Source: CBIHLX01 sp966210935 (GTDB lineage: Bacteria; Patescibacteriota; Saccharimonadia; Saccharimonadales; Saccharimonadaceae). Taken from it: a stretch of 12,858 nt of DNA. This document shows, piece after piece, positions 10,859-12,858 of the stretch. The position numbers and the translations under genes were made by a program. The notes below the pieces were generated by a model. That model worked only from the letters and a program-made list of their open reading frames with translations. It did not search any database and had not been told where the DNA came from. The stretch covers positions 1 to 12,858 of the forward strand of contig CBIHLX010000022.1 of assembly GCA_966210935.1 (NCBI GenBank). The letters run 5' to 3'. Position 1 is the first letter of the stretch; every line of letters begins with the position of its first letter.

Positions 10859-10887
10859 AGCGTACCCCTAGAAGTCACCGGTGTCAA
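10859..10887 (-). promoter_or_regulatory. Promoter of the 68-aa gene
   Basis: Minus strand: perfect -35 TTGACA (10887-10882), 17-nt spacer, -10 TACGCT (10864-10859). It lies just beyond the end of the membrane-protein gene at 10892. Confidence 0.6.
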
Positions 10888-10891
10888 CAGT

Positions 10892-11521
10892 TTAGATACC
10901 CCTGTAATGCTTTTTGAGCATCAAGCGGAGAATTGCGAGGCTTAAGAGGCGGGCTACGATCATGAGTGCAATTGCTGCACTGAGAGCGAGCGACCAGCCA
11001 GCAAAATCGGGTGACCAACGTGGCGACAGGAAGCTGTAGCGATACAAATCAGCGTTCGGGAGATTTACCTGGCTAGCAGGGTCAGGGGCGGCCGGAAACT
11101 TCCCTAACTCATCTGCAAAACACTGTACCCAGGCCTGTGAGTAGCTTGAATGGCGCGATTTACAGATAGCATCTACCTGGGCGTTAATATTGCTATTTGG
11201 GTTGGACACCACGCTCGCCTCTGCAACGATTTTTTCGACATCTCGCTTATACTGATGCTCCAGGTAGAACCCACCGGTGTTAGCGTTCATATGCGACGCT
11301 GCATAGCGTTGTAGATCATACAACCTATTAGTCACCATACTGGCATCACCAGTCTCGTCTGCCGCAATCACTGCCTTGCGGCGCTCAACCATACCGATAT
11401 TATTGAGGCGCAAAAATGTTGCTGCAATAAAGAGCGAGAGCACCAATAATACAACCAGTTGCCAGGTCTGAACCCGCTGGATTTGCTTGATCGTGTGCCG
11501 TACCTGTCGCCTATCTGTCAC
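10892..11521 (-). CDS. Two-helix membrane protein with an external domain, function unknown
   Basis: 209 aa. The GTG start at 11521 has GAGG 6 nt upstream; the overlapping ATG two bases earlier leads straight into TGA and is not usable. A basic N-terminus (TDRRQVRHTIKQIQRVQTW) precedes membrane helix 1 (about 20-38, WQLVVLLVLSLFIAATFL). About 135 residues follow outside, helical and with one Cys pair (ICKSRHSSYSQAWVQCF), then helix 2 (about 175-200, GWSLALSAAIALMIVARLL) and a basic cytoplasmic tail. The two cysteines could form a disulfide. No named family is recognised. It lies 39 nt after the MFS gene on the same strand, so the two may be cotranscribed. Confidence 0.75.
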   Translation of the reverse strand: MTDRRQVRHTIKQIQRVQTWQLVVLLVLSLFIAATFLRLNNIGMVERRKAVIAADETGDASMVTNRLYDLQRYAASHMNANTGGFYLEHQYKRDVEKIVAEASVVSNPNSNINAQVDAICKSRHSSYSQAWVQCFADELGKFPAAPDPASQVNLPNADLYRYSFLSPRWSPDFAGWSLALSAAIALMIVARLLSLAILRLMLKKHYRGI

Positions 11522-11560
11522 ATCCCACCTCGTATTCTGCTACTTATTGTAGCACGAGCG

Positions 11561-12781
11561 TTATGAGCGATAGAGTCGGAATTGCGGCGTTGCGATAAGC
11601 AATCCAACGGCCGCCGCAACAAAGAAGAAGCCTTGCATGCCAACCTTATCCTCAAACAAGGAGATAGCCAAGAAGAAAACCGCGCCAGCCAGCGATGCGC
11701 CAAAATTCATTACCATCTCAACACAGCCCAGATACGTGATACGGTGCCCGGATAAATCAGCCGTGTCGAACATACCGCGCGTAAATGACATGACATACCC
11801 CGTTGTCGCAGCTTCATTGGCCACGTTGACGGCGCCAACGATTACCGGTGACTGCACAAATGGTCGCGCAATATGAACTAGCGAGTTGGCCATGACGGAT
11901 GCTCGCAGCAGCTCCCCGCCGCGACGACGATCAATCAATTTACCATACGTGTACGACGCCAGAAGAGCCGCAAACAGCACCACTGACAACAAAGCCCCGA
12001 GCTGACCGTACACAACGTTACTATCTGCGCTCACCCCTAGGATGAAGATTGCCACAAAAAGCGACCATACCGTTCCAGACGCTAGCACATCGAAGCCATA
12101 GGCCGTACTTGCGCGAAGGCTGCGCCAGGCAATTTGCCACGGAAAGCCGCGAAAAACGAGCTTTTGACCAACTCGGGTTGGTTCGGCGGTAGCAAACAGC
12201 GGAATAGACGCGCAGGCAAAGAGGACTGCTGCTGCCCACATCGTCACCTGTGGCCCCAGCCACAATGCCAGTAGACCACCAATCAACGGACTCAGGCCGG
12301 TTGCAATCTTTTCAAGAATATTCATATAGGCAATCTCTTTGCCGGCATGATCGGGACTCTTGACCTTCGAGAAGCCGATTAAATGACCAAGATTGTAGCA
12401 GGTTGCCGACAAGCCCTGCAGCAAGCCAGTGGCAATAATTGCCGGCAGCCCCCACTCGGGCACCAGGCTAAAGAGCACCATGGCCGGGATGTACAGTAGG
12501 TTGGCGAGCAGAATTGTGTGCTTTGGCCCAAAACGCGCCACATACTTGGCTGCCGGAATCGACATAAAAATTTTCAGAAAGAAGTAAACAGTCCAGTAGC
12601 CCGCAATAAACTGCAATGAATAGCCGTGCTGATAGAGAAAAACGGACATCAAGGCCGATGCGATATTGATCGCAGCCATGCGAAGCATTCGGCTCGTATA
12701 GAGCTCCGCCACCTCAGAGAAGGTAGCGTAGCGCCAAAAATGGCGCCGCAATAAAAGACGGTGGATAAGTTGTTTAATCAT
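11561..12781 (-). CDS. Major facilitator superfamily (MFS) transporter
   Basis: 406 aa, the normal length for 12 transmembrane helices. Two halves of about six hydrophobic segments are joined by a more polar central stretch (EPTRVGQKLVFRGFPWQ) near residue 200. The loop YVARFGPKHTILLANLL after helix 2 fits the MFS motif A position (G-x-x-x-D/R-R-x-G-R-K), although degenerate, and the second half repeats it as YGKLIDRRRGGEL. Transport direction and substrate are not evident; efflux of small molecules or uptake of a nutrient from the host are both possible. ATG 12781 has no ribosome site. Continues as the first gene of a probable two-gene unit with 10892-11521. Confidence 0.87.
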   Translation of the reverse strand: MIKQLIHRLLLRRHFWRYATFSEVAELYTSRMLRMAAINIASALMSVFLYQHGYSLQFIAGYWTVYFFLKIFMSIPAAKYVARFGPKHTILLANLLYIPAMVLFSLVPEWGLPAIIATGLLQGLSATCYNLGHLIGFSKVKSPDHAGKEIAYMNILEKIATGLSPLIGGLLALWLGPQVTMWAAAVLFACASIPLFATAEPTRVGQKLVFRGFPWQIAWRSLRASTAYGFDVLASGTVWSLFVAIFILGVSADSNVVYGQLGALLSVVLFAALLASYTYGKLIDRRRGGELLRASVMANSLVHIARPFVQSPVIVGAVNVANEAATTGYVMSFTRGMFDTADLSGHRITYLGCVEMVMNFGASLAGAVFFLAISLFEDKVGMQGFFFVAAAVGLLIATPQFRLYRS

Positions 12782-12787
12782 GTGTTG

Positions 12788-12793
12788 TTTATA
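12788..12793 (-). promoter_or_regulatory. -10-like hexamer for the MFS gene
   Basis: TATAAA on the minus strand, 6 nt before the ATG at 12781, which would make the mRNA leaderless. The -35 is not clear. An alternative, TTGTTT then 18 nt then TGTAAT, lies further upstream. Confidence 0.25.
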
Positions 12794-12858
12794 TTGTTAG
12801 TGCTTACTGTCTATTACACCACACTACCCCTGTTATAAACAAGTAGTATATACTGGAT

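Noticed and set aside
1..12858. CRISPR array, insertion sequence, prophage or integron
   Set aside because: No regularly spaced repeats, transposase, integrase or terminal inverted repeats were seen.

Overview
The window looks like a chromosomal segment of a small-genome bacterium of the Candidate Phyla Radiation (Patescibacteria), most likely a Saccharibacteria (TM7) relative. The reasons are the gene repertoire and packing: short genes, many of them lineage-type small proteins; a YggT-like membrane protein; a free-standing ATP-cone protein; a 68-aa MAYNHTNSKG-type protein; and a type IV pilin. The long reading frames are intact under the standard code. GC content appears moderate. This assignment is inference from protein resemblance, not from a marker-gene tree.

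Layout. 1-1097 (minus): 5' end of tilS, a 55-aa two-helix membrane protein and a type IV prepilin, closely spaced. 1153-2783 (minus): a Y-family DNA polymerase with a beta-clamp motif, preceded by a small unassigned protein. 2784-3077: no gene, but three consecutive stem-loops. 3078-3554 (minus): an unrecognised Cys/His-containing protein. 3681-3795 (plus): elongator tRNA-Met and its terminator. 3860-5142: an ArsR-type regulator and an endonuclease/exonuclease/phosphatase-family enzyme, divergent. 5183-5807 (minus): YggT-like protein and a 49-aa acidic protein. 5958-8341 (plus): an apparent operon of a six-helix membrane protein, an ATP-cone protein and a class I flavin oxidoreductase that has lost both redox cysteines. 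8469-8636: a 55-aa charged protein. 8721-9273 (minus): a DivIC/FtsB-like division protein followed by initiator tRNA. 9334-9448 (plus): tRNA-Ile(CAU). 9499-9984: a consensus sigma-70 promoter, a long leader, a zinc-ribbon protein and a nested inverted repeat. 10065-12781 (minus): four genes, two of them membrane proteins including an MFS transporter.

Connections. All three classes of CAU-anticodon tRNA (elongator Met, initiator Met, Ile2) lie within 6 kb, and the window also holds tilS, the enzyme that makes the Ile2 anticodon readable. In all three tRNA genes the terminator stem starts inside the encoded CCA. None of the 19 complete genes ends in TGA. At least two genes have a promoter so close to the ATG that the mRNA should be essentially leaderless. 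The most interesting unit for follow-up is the membrane protein / ATP-cone / Cys-less oxidoreductase operon.
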